Shown: positions 1 through 6,548, counted from the stretch's first letter. The stretch is DNA of 8,172 bases from an uncultured Oscillospiraceae bacterium (GCA_934661735.1 CAKUJN010000085.1:1-8172), one strand, 5' to 3'. Made by a program: numbers and translations. Notes: generated from the sequence alone by a model not told the origin.

Positions 1-2288
1 TCGGCGACGTGCTGGGCCGGTATCATCCGCACGGCGACGCGTCGGTCTATGACGCGATGGTCCGTCTGGCGCAGGACTTTTCCATGCGCTATCCGCTGGT
101 CGACGGCCATGGCAACTTCGGCTCGGTCGACGGCGATCCCCCTGCGGCCTACCGTTACACCGAGGCGCGCATGTCAAAGCTCTCCAACGAGATGCTGCGC
201 GATATCGACAAGGACACCGTCGACTGGGACCCGAACTTTGACGAGTCCCGCAAGGAGCCGCGCGTACTCCCCTCCCGCTTTCCAAACCTGCTGGTCAACG
301 GCTCAAGCGGTATTGCCGTCGGCATGGCCACAAACATTCCCCCGCACAATCTGCGCGAGGTCATCGACGCGTGCGTGTGCGTGCTGGACAACCCCGAGGC
401 CGAGCTTGCCGACCTGATGGAGTATATCAAGGGTCCGGATTTCCCGACAAAGGGCATCATCATGGGCCGCAGCGGCATCCGCGCCGCCTATGCCACCGGC
501 CGCGGCAAGCTGACCGTCCGCGCCCGCACCGAGCTTGAGGAGTTTGGCCAGAACCGCCAGCGCATCATCGTCACCGAGCTGCCCTATCAGGTCAACAAGC
601 GGATGCTCATCGCGGCCATGGCCGAGCAGGTGCGCGACAAGCGTCTGGACGGCATTGCCGATATCCGCGACGAGACCGACCGCAACGGCATGCGCATCGT
701 CATCGAACTCAAGCGCGACGCCAACGCGCAGGTCGTGCTCAACCGGCTGTTTGCCCAGACGCAGATGCAGACCACGTTCGGCGTGACCATGCTGGCGCTG
801 GTCAACAACCAGACACAGCCGCGTATTTTGTCCCTGCGCCACATTCTGGACGAATACCTGATCTATCAGGAGCAGATCATCACCCGCCGGACGCAGTACG
901 ACCTGAAAAAGGCGCTCGAGCGCCAGCATGTCCTCGAGGGTCTGCTGATCGCGGAGGACAACATCGACGAGGTCATCAAAACCATCCGCGAGAGCTATGA
1001 CGACGCGAAGGAGCGCCTGATGGAGCGCTTTAATCTCTCCGAAATCCAGGCGCAGGTCGTTCTGGACATGCAGCTCAAGCGCCTTCAGGGCCTCGAACGC
1101 GAAAAGCTCCAGAACGAGTATGACGAGCTGGAAAAGCGCATCGCGTACTACCGCGAGCTGCTGACGAACGAGTCGATGCTCAAGGGCGTGCTCAAGGATG
1201 AGCTGCTGGCCATCCGCGACAAATTCGGCGACGACCGCCTGACCGAGATTCAGGACGTCGAGGACGAAATCGACATCGAGGACCTGATCGAGGAGGAGCA
1301 GTGCGTCTTTACCATGTCGCACACCGGCTATATCAAGCGCGTTCCCGCGGCGACCTACCGCAGCCAGAAGCGCGGCGGCCGCGGCGTGACGGGCCAGACG
1401 CTCAAGGAGGAGGACTTCGTCGAAAGCGTATTCTCCGCCTCGACGCATGACTATATTCTCTTCTTCACCAGCATGGGCCGCGTCCATCGCCGCAAGGGCT
1501 ATCAGATCCCCGAGGCCGGCCGCACGGCCAGAGGCACGAATATCGTGAATATTCTGCCGCTGGAGGCGGGCGAAAAGGTCACGGCGGGCATCACCGTGCG
1601 CGAATTTGACGAGGACTATCTGATGTTCGTCACAAAACAGGGCACCGTCAAGCGCATCACACTGGAAAGCCTGAATACGGCCAGAAAGGCGGGCATCCGC
1701 GCGCTGACGCTGGCGGACGGAGACGAGCTGATCGCCGTAATGAAAACAAACGGCGAAAACGATATCATCCTGGCCACGGCCGACGGTATGGCCATCTGCT
1801 TCAGCGAGAACGACGTGCGCGTCATGGGCCGCGATGCGGCGGGCGTGCGCGGCATCGCGCTGGGCGCGGGCGACTATGTGGTCGGCGCGGGCATTGCCGG
1901 ACACGGAAAGCAGCTGCTGACCGTCACCGAGCAGGGCTACGGCAAGCGCACGGAAATGATCGAATACATGCGTCTCGGCGAAAACGGCCGGCGCAGCCCG
2001 CAGAGCCGCGGCGGCAAGGGCCTGAAAAACTACAATCTGACGTCCAAGACTGGCCGCGTGGCGGGTGTGGCGATTGTCGACGACGGCGACGACGTGATGC
2101 TGATCGAGTCCGGCGGCGTGCTCATCCGCATGGCGGCCTCCGACATCAACATCTACAAGCGCGACACGCAGGGCGTTATCCTGATGCGCGTCGACGGCGG
2201 CAGCCGCGTCATTTCCATCGAGCGCGTCGACCGCGAGGACGCCGTTGAGGCGGACGAGCCGTCCGGCGAAGCGCCCGCGGAAGAATAA
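1..2288 (+). CDS. gyrA: DNA gyrase subunit A, 5'-truncated by window edge
   Basis: Subunit A of DNA gyrase, the type IIA topoisomerase that introduces negative supercoils using ATP hydrolysed by GyrB. The reading frame is open from base 3, so the first visible codons are internal; by alignment from memory with E. coli GyrA about 72 N-terminal residues are missing. Seen: the quinolone-determining segment [10 protein letters not shown] (bases 24-53), the RYT motif with the catalytic DNA-linking tyrosine at bases 156-158 (E. coli Tyr122), the long coiled-coil/tower region, and the GyrA box QKRGGRG at bases 1365-1385. The GyrA box separates gyrase from topoisomerase IV ParC. It is followed by a repetitive beta-pinwheel wrapping domain and an acidic tail ([13 protein letters not shown]). 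Ala stands at the position of E. coli Ser83. Stop at 2286-2288, three bases before rnhA, so the two are almost surely cotranscribed. Confidence 0.97.
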   Translation, partial: GDVLGRYHPHGDASVYDAMVRLAQDFSMRYPLVDGHGNFGSVDGDPPAAYRYTEARMSKLSNEMLRDIDKDTVDWDPNFDESRKEPRVLPSRFPNLLVNGSSGIAVGMATNIPPHNLREVIDACVCVLDNPEAELADLMEYIKGPDFPTKGIIMGRSGIRAAYATGRGKLTVRARTELEEFGQNRQRIIVTELPYQVNKRMLIAAMAEQVRDKRLDGIADIRDETDRNGMRIVIELKRDANAQVVLNRLFAQTQMQTTFGVTMLALVNNQTQPRILSLRHILDEYLIYQEQIITRRTQYDLKKALERQHVLEGLLIAEDNIDEVIKTIRESYDDAKERLMERFNLSEIQAQVVLDMQLKRLQGLEREKLQNEYDELEKRIAYYRELLTNESMLKGVLKDELLAIRDKFGDDRLTEIQDVEDEIDIEDLIEEEQCVFTMSHTGYIKRVPAATYRSQKRGGRGVTGQTLKEEDFVESVFSASTHDYILFFTSMGRVHRRKGYQIPEAGRTARGTNIVNILPLEAGEKVTAGITVREFDEDYLMFVTKQGTVKRITLESLNTARKAGIRALTLADGDELIAVMKTNGENDIILATADGMAICFSENDVRVMGRDAAGVRGIALGAGDYVVGAGIAGHGKQLLTVTEQGYGKRTEMIEYMRLGENGRRSPQSRGGKGLKNYNLTSKTGRVAGVAIVDDGDDVMLIESGGVLIRMAASDINIYKRDTQGVILMRVDGGSRVISIERVDREDAVEADEPSGEAPAEE

Positions 2289-2291
2289 GCC

Positions 2292-2729
2292 ATGAAAACA
2301 GTCACAATCTATACCGACGGAGCCTGCTCGGGAAACCCGGGCCCCGGCGGCTGGGCGGCGATTCTGGAATACGGCGGAAAAGAGAAGATGATCTCCGGCG
2401 GCGAGGAGCTGACGACCAATAACCGCATGGAGCTGACGGCGGTGATTCAGGCGCTGCTCGCTCTCAGGGAGCCGTGCGTGGTCGAGCTGTATTCCGATTC
2501 CAAATATGTCATCGACGCGTTGGAAAAGGGCTGGGCCTGGGGCTGGAAGCGCAAGGGCTGGGTCAAATCCGACAAAAAGCCGGCGCTGAACCCCGACCTG
2601 TGGGATATGCTTCTGGGCCTGACGCGGCAGCATGAGCTGCATTATCACTGGGTCAAGGGCCACGCGGCGAATGAAAAGAACAACCGCTGCGACCAGCAGG
2701 CCGTAGCGGAGTGGCAGAAATTCAAATAA
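2292..2729 (+). CDS. rnhA: Ribonuclease HI
   Basis: Endonuclease that cuts the RNA strand of RNA-DNA hybrids, removing R-loops and RNA primers in the cytoplasm. The 145-residue length is close to that of E. coli RNase HI. All family catalytic positions are visible: Asp9 (in YTDGAC), Glu47 (in RMEL), Asp69 (in YSDSKY), His124 (in KGHA) and Asp134. The Trp/Lys-rich basic protrusion that grips the hybrid is present at about residues 80-96 (GWAWGWKRKGWVKSDKK), so this is the E. coli-like form. No hybrid-binding N-terminal domain is present. The ATG at 2292 follows the gyrA stop by three bases and has a moderate GGAAG Shine-Dalgarno at 2279-2283 lying inside the end of gyrA, suggesting translational coupling. 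A strong intrinsic terminator follows within five bases. Confidence 0.97.
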   Translation: MKTVTIYTDGACSGNPGPGGWAAILEYGGKEKMISGGEELTTNNRMELTAVIQALLALREPCVVELYSDSKYVIDALEKGWAWGWKRKGWVKSDKKPALNPDLWDMLLGLTRQHELHYHWVKGHAANEKNNRCDQQAVAEWQKFK

Positions 2730-2733
2730 CAAG

Positions 2734-2763
2734 AACGCACAGCCATCCGGCTGTGCGTTTTTT
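2734..2763 (+). terminator. Intrinsic terminator of the gyrA-rnhA operon
   Basis: Perfect 11-bp stem (AACGCACAGCC at 2734-2744 with GGCTGTGCGTT at 2749-2759), loop ATCC, and a T-run at 2758-2763. It begins five bases after the rnhA stop. Its T-run runs straight into hairpin P1 of a repeat fragment. Confidence 0.93.
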
Positions 2764-2818
2764 CCGGTATTCACCGGAATTCCTCCTTTGCGGCGACACC
2801 GTAGCCGTTGCTTCGCAG
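2762..2818 (+). repeat. Palindromic repeat, proximal fragment (P1-P2-P3 only)
   Basis: Truncated proximal end of the repeat family. P1 is TTCCGGT-ATTC-ACCGGAA (2762-2779). P2 is TGCGG-CGACA-CCGTA (2789-2803, one G.T pair). P3 is TTGC-TTC-GCAG (2808-2818, one T.G pair). The stretch TGCGGCGACA plus the following AGCCGT match the full copy at 7705 closely. The long palindrome P4 is missing: the fragment stops at P3 and a piece of distal end in the other orientation follows. It starts inside the T-run of the rnhA terminator. Confidence 0.8.
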
Positions 2819-2819
2819 A

Positions 2820-2866
2820 CGATTCTGCACAGCAGTTTGTAGGGGCCGATGCCCACATCGGCCCGC
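2820..2866 (-). repeat. Palindromic repeat, distal-end fragment, reverse orientation
   Basis: Matches the distal end of the full copy at 3112-3528, in the same (minus) orientation. It holds a small hairpin CTGC-ACA-GCAG (2825-2835) and the perfect 9-bp palindrome GGGCCGATG-CCCA-CATCGGCCC (2843-2864). The related segment in the full copy is at 3163-3202. No gene; it lies between two proximal fragments of opposite orientation, so this stretch is a mosaic. Confidence 0.75.
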
Positions 2867-2869
2867 TTG

Positions 2870-2980
2870 TCCGGATTCACCGGAGTGCCGTTTTTACAGC
2901 AACACTGTAACTGTGCCTTCGGCAACCTACTTTTTCTGCTGCGCCAGAAAAAGTAGGCAAAAAGAGGCGCCGGAGACGCG
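2870..2980 (+). repeat. Palindromic repeat, proximal fragment with P1-P4
   Basis: Second plus-oriented proximal piece. P1 is TCCGG-ATTCA-CCGGA (2870-2884). P2 is TACAG-CAACA-CTGTA (2895-2909). P3 is TGCC-TTC-GGCA (2914-2924). P4 is a perfect 13-bp stem, CCTACTTTTTCTG (2926-2938) with CAGAAAAAGTAGG (2945-2957), loop CTGCGC. The flank after P4, GCAAAAAGAGGCGCCGGAGA, matches the flank after P4 in the copy at 7705 (GCAAAAAGAGACGCTGGAAA). After about 2980 the match to the full copies is lost. Confidence 0.8.
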
Positions 2981-2987
2981 TTATATT

Positions 2988-3045
2988 GCGCGCTGACGCG
3001 CGCGAATTTTTGGCCGCTCCGCGGCCTGAACGCCCTCTTCGGGCG
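2988..3045. repeat. Row of three small GC hairpins
   Basis: Three short perfect stems in a row: GCGCG-CTGA-CGCGC (2988-3001), GGCCGC-TCC-GCGGCC (3012-3026) and CGCCC-TCTTC-GGGCG (3031-3045). They follow the P1-P4 fragment and are not present at this place in the full copies. The next bases to about 3111 contain nothing I can name apart from a nine-base direct repeat TCAATTCCG at 3072-3080 and 3116-3124. Confidence 0.5.
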
Positions 3046-3111
3046 TAGTATTGCAACCGTTCCGATAGCTTTCAATTCCGACAAATGTACTACACGCATT
3101 TGCGGGCAGAC

Positions 3112-3528
3112 TGCATCAATTCCGTTTCTACTCATTTCCGGAATACTTGGGTGATTATGATGTTGCACAGCATGTTGTAGGGGCCGATGCCTACATCGGC
3201 CCTGCAAATTTTCTGCACCATCGGCGCATGCGCAGATGGCTTGCCATTTCCACGGCAGGGTATTTTACCATCTTCCCTGCGTGGCAACTATCGTCGATGC
3301 GAGCGTTGTCTCCACGCAGGCGGCGCTGTAGTGTAGCTTTGCAGAGAGATTCCCGTGTGCTGGCCGCAGCGTTCTGCTACGGGCTCATTCTGTGGCACCG
3401 CGGTACAATCCGATTCGTATCCAGCGTCTCTTTTTGCATACTTTTTCTGACAAGCCAGAAAAAGTATGCCGCCGGAGGCACGGCTGCGGTCTCACCGCAT
3501 TCAACGGCAGTTCCGGTGCCAACCGGAA
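3112..3528 (-). repeat. Palindromic interspersed repeat, full copy, minus orientation
   Basis: About 417 bases that align along their whole length with the reverse complement of 7705-8172. Read on the minus strand from its proximal end: P1 TTCCGGT-TGGC-ACCGGAA (3511-3528), P2 TGCGG-TGAGA-CCGCA (3485-3499), P3 TGCC-TCC-GGCG (3470-3480), P4 perfect 14-bp palindrome GCATACTTTTTCTG/CAGAAAAAGTATGC (3436-3469). A roughly 230-base body follows. The distal palindrome GGGCCGATG-TAGG-CATCGGCCC (3181-3202) comes last. The proximal end touches the T-run of the terminator of the minus-strand lipoprotein gene. No convincing protein is encoded: frames differ between copies. The left boundary is approximate. 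Confidence 0.88.
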
Positions 3529-3553
3529 AAAGGACCGGACTTCCGTCCGGCCC
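3527..3553 (-). terminator. Intrinsic terminator of the lipoprotein gene
   Basis: Read on the minus strand: stem GGGCCGGAC (3553-3545), loop GGAA, GTCCGGTCC (3540-3532), nine pairs with one G.T, then TTTTT (3531-3527). It starts seven bases after the stop codon at 3561-3563. The T-run overlaps the outer end of the repeat's P1 hairpin. Confidence 0.85.
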
Positions 3554-3560
3554 TCCCCGT

Positions 3561-4898
3561 TTAATCCAAAAACCGCTCGACGTTCAGCGGGACAATCTCC
3601 CCTGCGTCGTCCTCTGCCCATGCAATCCGCTCGCGCCGGCCGTCCGCGCCGCCCGTCCATTCCACGTCCAGCCGCGTGCGGCCGTTCTCCGTGCACCACC
3701 GCCACTGCTCCGTGTCGTGAAATCCCGTCAGGCACCAGCCGTATTCCGCGTCCTTCATCAGATACCGCGCAAATTTTTCGCGCGTCTGCTCCACTATTGC
3801 CGCCGCGTTTTCGCCCGCACCGGCCCGCGCGTACAGCTCGCCGAGCGACGGGGTCACCATCCCCTGCACGTCGACAATCTGTGACCAGAGGTAGATATCT
3901 GCCGTCAGCGTATCCGCCTCCCCTGCCGCCGTCAGGCGGTAGTTCCCCTGCTCCGTCCGCGCAAGCGTCCACGCCGGGCGTGCGCACAGCGCCTCGTACA
4001 GCGCCGCGTCCTTCTTTGCTTCATCGATTACCAGCAGAAACGCGTTTTTAACCTCATAGAAAAACGAGTCCGTCTCAAAATCCCCCGAGGAGATCGGCTG
4101 TTCATGCGCAGCCGTCGGGTCCCACAGCAGCGCCGCGGACAAAAACGTGCGCAGCGCCGGAATCTGATCCTCCGCAACAGGCGCAACGTCAAACTCCGCG
4201 CGCAGCGCGCGGCGCACCGGCAAATCCGGATACAGCGCCGCAAATACCAGCGAATCCACCGCCGCCTCCGCGTCCTTCGCGCCGCCGAAGAAGCGGACGA
4301 ACACCGGCATACCGTTTACTACGCCCGCAAATGCGCACACGCCCTCCGCGTCGTCCGCAAACGCCGTCAGCGGCCGGTCCTCCATCGTATCCTCCGGCAG
4401 ATAGCCGACCCTGACCGTACAGCGCGCGCCGGACTCTGCCGAAAACAGCGCCGTGTATTCCCCCGCATGCATCGGGAACAGCAGCTGCTCCGGCTCCTGC
4501 GCGCCAAGGCGCGGGAGGACCGTCCGCGCCATCCGATTTGCAAAGCGGTCCAGCGCCTCGCGGCTGTCCATTCCGTTCACATCATAGCCGTGTTCCCGTA
4601 AAAACGCTTCCAGTTCATCATCCGGCATGCTCCGCGCGTCCAGAAGCGTCCAGAGCTCGTCCACGCTGTCAAAAATCAGCTGCTCCGACGGTTCCGCATC
4701 CTCCTCCGGCAGGGTCGCCGCTTCCGGTGCTTCCGTCTCTGAGGACTCCTGTGCGTTCGTATCCGGAGCGGTATCCTCCGGCGTCTGCTCATGCACCTGC
4801 GCCGGCATCAGCGCTGCGGCACTCCCCGCTTCGCGCGCCGTGCACGCGCACAGCAGCGTCAGCATGACCATCAGCACGGCAATTCCTCCGCGTTTCAT
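3561..4898 (-). CDS. Predicted secreted lipoprotein of unknown function
   Basis: 445-residue protein, not recognised. The N-terminus is a lipoprotein signal peptide: MKRGG, a hydrophobic stretch (residues 6-16), then a lipobox Leu-Cys-Ala-Cys with Cys19 as the likely lipidated residue. It should thus be exported and anchored on the outer face of the membrane. Residues about 20-75 form an acidic, Pro/Thr/Glu-rich linker of the kind that tethers extracytoplasmic domains. The remaining part, to VERFLD at the end, looks like one or two mixed alpha/beta domains rich in Ala, Glu and aromatic residues, without a catalytic motif I know. The ATG at 4898 is chosen over the in-frame ATG at 4964 because it has a GGAGG ten bases upstream and begins directly with the signal peptide. 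It has its own promoter region and terminator and is divergent from the rlmA gene. Confidence 0.85.
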   Translation of the reverse strand: MKRGGIAVLMVMLTLLCACTAREAGSAAALMPAQVHEQTPEDTAPDTNAQESSETEAPEAATLPEEDAEPSEQLIFDSVDELWTLLDARSMPDDELEAFLREHGYDVNGMDSREALDRFANRMARTVLPRLGAQEPEQLLFPMHAGEYTALFSAESGARCTVRVGYLPEDTMEDRPLTAFADDAEGVCAFAGVVNGMPVFVRFFGGAKDAEAAVDSLVFAALYPDLPVRRALRAEFDVAPVAEDQIPALRTFLSAALLWDPTAAHEQPISSGDFETDSFFYEVKNAFLLVIDEAKKDAALYEALCARPAWTLARTEQGNYRLTAAGEADTLTADIYLWSQIVDVQGMVTPSLGELYARAGAGENAAAIVEQTREKFARYLMKDAEYGWCLTGFHDTEQWRWCTENGRTRLDVEWTGGADGRRERIAWAEDDAGEIVPLNVERFLD

Positions 4899-4908
4899 AG
4901 GCTCTTTT

Positions 4909-4913
4909 CCTCC
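4909..4913 (-). promoter_or_regulatory. Ribosome-binding site fixing the lipoprotein start
   Basis: GGAGG on the minus strand, ten bases before the ATG at 4898-4896. No comparable site precedes the in-frame ATG at 4964, so this decides the start. Confidence 0.75.
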
Positions 4914-4944
4914 GTCGGCTTGTCTTTTGCAGCGCCGCAGAACC

Positions 4945-4961
4945 GGCGGAAAGGTTCCGCC
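4945..4961 (-). promoter_or_regulatory. Leader hairpin of the lipoprotein gene
   Basis: Perfect 7-bp inverted repeat; on the minus strand GGCGGAA-CCT-TTCCGCC. It lies in the predicted 5' leader, about 50 bases before the start codon. No T-run follows, so it is not a simple terminator. The right arm (CCGC) could instead pair with a GCGG a few bases further on. Confidence 0.4.
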
Positions 4962-4985
4962 CATGCGCAGTGCTGCTACTTACTT

Positions 4986-4991
4986 ATTATA
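4986..4991 (-). promoter_or_regulatory. Candidate -10 box for the lipoprotein gene
   Basis: A perfect TATAAT on the minus strand, giving a predicted leader of roughly 80 bases. No good -35 hexamer sits at the expected 16-18 base distance (the bases there read CAACCG), so the promoter is either weak, activator-dependent or wrongly placed. Confidence 0.4.
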
Positions 4992-5031
4992 ACGAAAAAA
5001 ACGGCGTTCGGTTGCAGAAAAAACATTTTTC

Positions 5032-5060
5032 TTTGCAAGCGGCCATACCTGCTGTATAAT
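5032..5060 (+). promoter_or_regulatory. Sigma-A type promoter of the rlmA gene
   Basis: A perfect -10 TATAAT at 5055-5060 preceded by TTTGCA at 5032-5037 (17-base spacer) or TTGCAA at 5033-5038 (16-base spacer). Transcription would start near 5067, leaving a leader of about 40 bases before the GGAGG (5096-5100) and ATG (5108). Confidence 0.65.
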
Positions 5061-5107
5061 GACGCTGTAACCGATTTTCAAAATCCAGCCATGCCGGAGG
5101 TTTTGCC

Positions 5108-5938
5108 ATGCCTGAACTGCTCTGTCCCGTCTGCGGCGCGCCGCTGCGTCGGGAGGACCGCGCCTGGCGCTGCGAAAACCGCCACTGCTTTGACGTGGCG
5201 CGCAGCGGCTATGTCAATCTGCTTCCGCCGTCCCCCGCCGGCAGGCGGCACGGCGACGACCGCCGCATGGTGGACGCGCGGACGGCGTTTTTGTCGCGCG
5301 GCTATTATGCGCATCTTGAGCAGGCTGTTGCAGCCCTGTCCGACGAGCTGACCGGCCCGTGCGCGCGGATTGTGGACGCGGGCTGCGGCGAGGGCACCTA
5401 TGACCGCCGCGTGCTTGACCGCCTCCGCGGCAGCGGAAAGGACGTGTGCCTCATTGGCATTGATATCTCCACCGACGCGGTCCACCGCGCGGCAAGACTT
5501 GTGCCGGAGGGCGTTTTCTGCGCCGCCAGCACGGCGGCCATGCCGCTTCCCTCCGGCAGCGCCGGTCTGCTTCTGAATATTTTCTCTCCGTTTATGCCCG
5601 AGGAATTCCGCCGCGTGCTGGCGGCGGACGGATACCTTCTGCGCGTCGTTCCGCTTGAGCGCCACCTGTGGGAGCTGAAGGAGCTGATCTATGACACGCC
5701 GTATGAGAATCCTCCGTTTGACCCCGCCGCGGACGGCTTTGACCTGGTCCGGACCGAGCGCGTGGAAAAGACGCTTTTGCTGACCGAGCCGTCGGACCTG
5801 CAAAATCTGTTTCAGATGACGCCGTACTATTACAAGACCGGCGCGGCGGACCAGCAGAAGCTGTCCGGCGTGCAGTCCCTGCGCGTGACGACGCAGTTCG
5901 GCGTTGCGGTCTACCGGAAGTCCGGATTTCGGGGCTGA
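5108..5938 (+). CDS. rlmA: 23S rRNA (guanine-N1)-methyltransferase, RlmA family
   Basis: Methylates N1 of a guanine in hairpin 35 of 23S rRNA with S-adenosylmethionine: G745 for the RlmA(I) group of Gram-negatives, G748 for RlmA(II)/TlrB of Gram-positives. 276 residues, usual length. Seen: an N-terminal zinc finger with Cys6, Cys9, Cys22 and His26 (E. coli RlmA has the same spacing), then the family signature FDVARSGYVNLLP (about 28-40). The Rossmann motif I DAGCGEG is at 90-96, the acidic ribose-binding Asp119 is in GIDIS, and NIFSPF occupies the usual motif IV position. The family-typical RHLWELKELIY follows, and near the end QMTPYYYK. The start has GGAGG seven bases upstream. By lineage it is expected to be the G748 type, but the sequence alone does not settle this. 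It may be cotranscribed with the small gene at 6016. Confidence 0.92.
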   Translation: MPELLCPVCGAPLRREDRAWRCENRHCFDVARSGYVNLLPPSPAGRRHGDDRRMVDARTAFLSRGYYAHLEQAVAALSDELTGPCARIVDAGCGEGTYDRRVLDRLRGSGKDVCLIGIDISTDAVHRAARLVPEGVFCAASTAAMPLPSGSAGLLLNIFSPFMPEEFRRVLAADGYLLRVVPLERHLWELKELIYDTPYENPPFDPAADGFDLVRTERVEKTLLLTEPSDLQNLFQMTPYYYKTGAADQQKLSGVQSLRVTTQFGVAVYRKSGFRG

Positions 5939-5940
5939 GC

Positions 5941-5959
5941 GTTGCGCAAATTGTGCAAC
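5941..5959. promoter_or_regulatory. Dyad between rlmA and the small membrane-protein gene
   Basis: GTTGCGC-AAATT-GTGCAAC, seven pairs with one G.T, two bases after the rlmA stop. It can also be read as a palindromic octamer TTGCGCAA and a near copy TTGTGCAA one base apart. No T-run follows, so it looks more like a protein-binding site or an mRNA hairpin than a terminator. Role unknown. Confidence 0.4.
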
Positions 5960-6015
5960 AAAACCGCATTTTCCGGAAAAAAACGCAAAAAATACGACTG
6001 TTTTTGGATGGAAAA

Positions 6016-6528
6016 ATGAAAAAATCACGTAAAATTTTATGGATTTCACTGTTTTTTCTGCTGATTTTCGCGGTCATTTTCGCTGTCGCGAGCCGAAAAA
6101 TCATTCGGACGCACGACGGCGCGGCAGACCTTCTCCTGCATGAGCTTCAGCTGGCAGACGACGAGGCGGCCGTCGCCTGTGTCGGAGAGTTCGAGGCGAA
6201 TAACAGAGTCCTGCTGTGGTTCACGGTCCAGACACAGGACCGGACGCTTTATCAGGCTGTGGACTGCAAGCCGCTCGCGCTCGGCGGATATCTGATAATA
6301 GATGTCCGTAAGCCGATGATTTACGCGCAGGATATCGTTCACGTCGTGTGGATGGCGAAGGATGTATTTCTGATCAACAATTCCGAATGCCGTACCATTG
6401 CTGTTTCCCGCGGCGCCGTCTCCAGAATCGAGCTTTCGCCGGATGATCTGCCGTATGTGTTTCCTGACGGTGTGTCCGGCTCCGGAAAGCTCGACTTTCT
6501 GGACGCAGAGGGGAATCCCGTGCGATAG
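6016..6528 (+). CDS. Small membrane-anchored protein of unknown function
   Basis: 170-residue protein, not recognised. A basic start (MKKSRK) and a strongly hydrophobic segment at residues 7-25 form a single N-terminal membrane anchor or uncleaved signal. No lipobox and no clear signal-peptidase site are visible, so the remaining 145 residues are probably held on the outer face. The soluble part is beta-rich in appearance, with three cysteines (55, 84, 125) and the segment VFLINNSECRTI at 117-128, which resembles motifs I recall from uncharacterised Firmicutes proteins (memory only). ATG 6016 is preferred over an in-frame GTG at 5953: the 21 extra residues would be very Lys/Arg-rich and the GTG lies in the upstream dyad. 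The ribosome-binding site is weak (GGATGG at 6006-6011). The first part of the gene is AT-richer than its neighbours. No terminator follows. Confidence 0.75.
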   Translation: MKKSRKILWISLFFLLIFAVIFAVASRKIIRTHDGAADLLLHELQLADDEAAVACVGEFEANNRVLLWFTVQTQDRTLYQAVDCKPLALGGYLIIDVRKPMIYAQDIVHVVWMAKDVFLINNSECRTIAVSRGAVSRIELSPDDLPYVFPDGVSGSGKLDFLDAEGNPVR

Positions 6529-6548
6529 CCGCCAATGTGCCGGCAATC

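Noticed and set aside
1..2288. Topoisomerase IV subunit ParC instead of GyrA
   Set aside because: An intact GyrA box (QKRGGRG) and the gyrase-type C-terminal domain point to GyrA.
303..2858. 851-residue open frame on the minus strand opposite gyrA and rnhA
   Set aside because: It is the antisense shadow of two certain genes in GC-rich DNA, has a low-complexity Ala/Val/Asp-rich translation with no domain, and no ribosome-binding site.
2722..3207. 161-residue minus-strand frame across the rnhA terminator and repeats
   Set aside because: It consists of repeat sequence and runs through a strong terminator; the frame is not kept between repeat copies.
2762..3528. CRISPR array, integron attC sites or a group II intron
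   Set aside because: No regular repeat-spacer pattern, no integrase core sites, no reverse transcriptase or intron domain V seen; only dispersed palindromes.
3147..4051. Plus-strand frames of 245 and 219 residues beginning in the repeat
   Set aside because: They start within the interspersed repeat and continue antisense to the lipoprotein gene; Arg/Pro-rich translations without domains.
4896..4964. Upstream in-frame ATG at 4964 for the lipoprotein
   Set aside because: No ribosome-binding site; it would add 22 residues before a perfect signal peptide and cover the leader hairpin.
5953..6015. GTG start at 5953 for the small membrane protein
   Set aside because: It lies in the dyad, lacks a ribosome-binding site and adds a basic tail ahead of a natural MKKSRK signal start.
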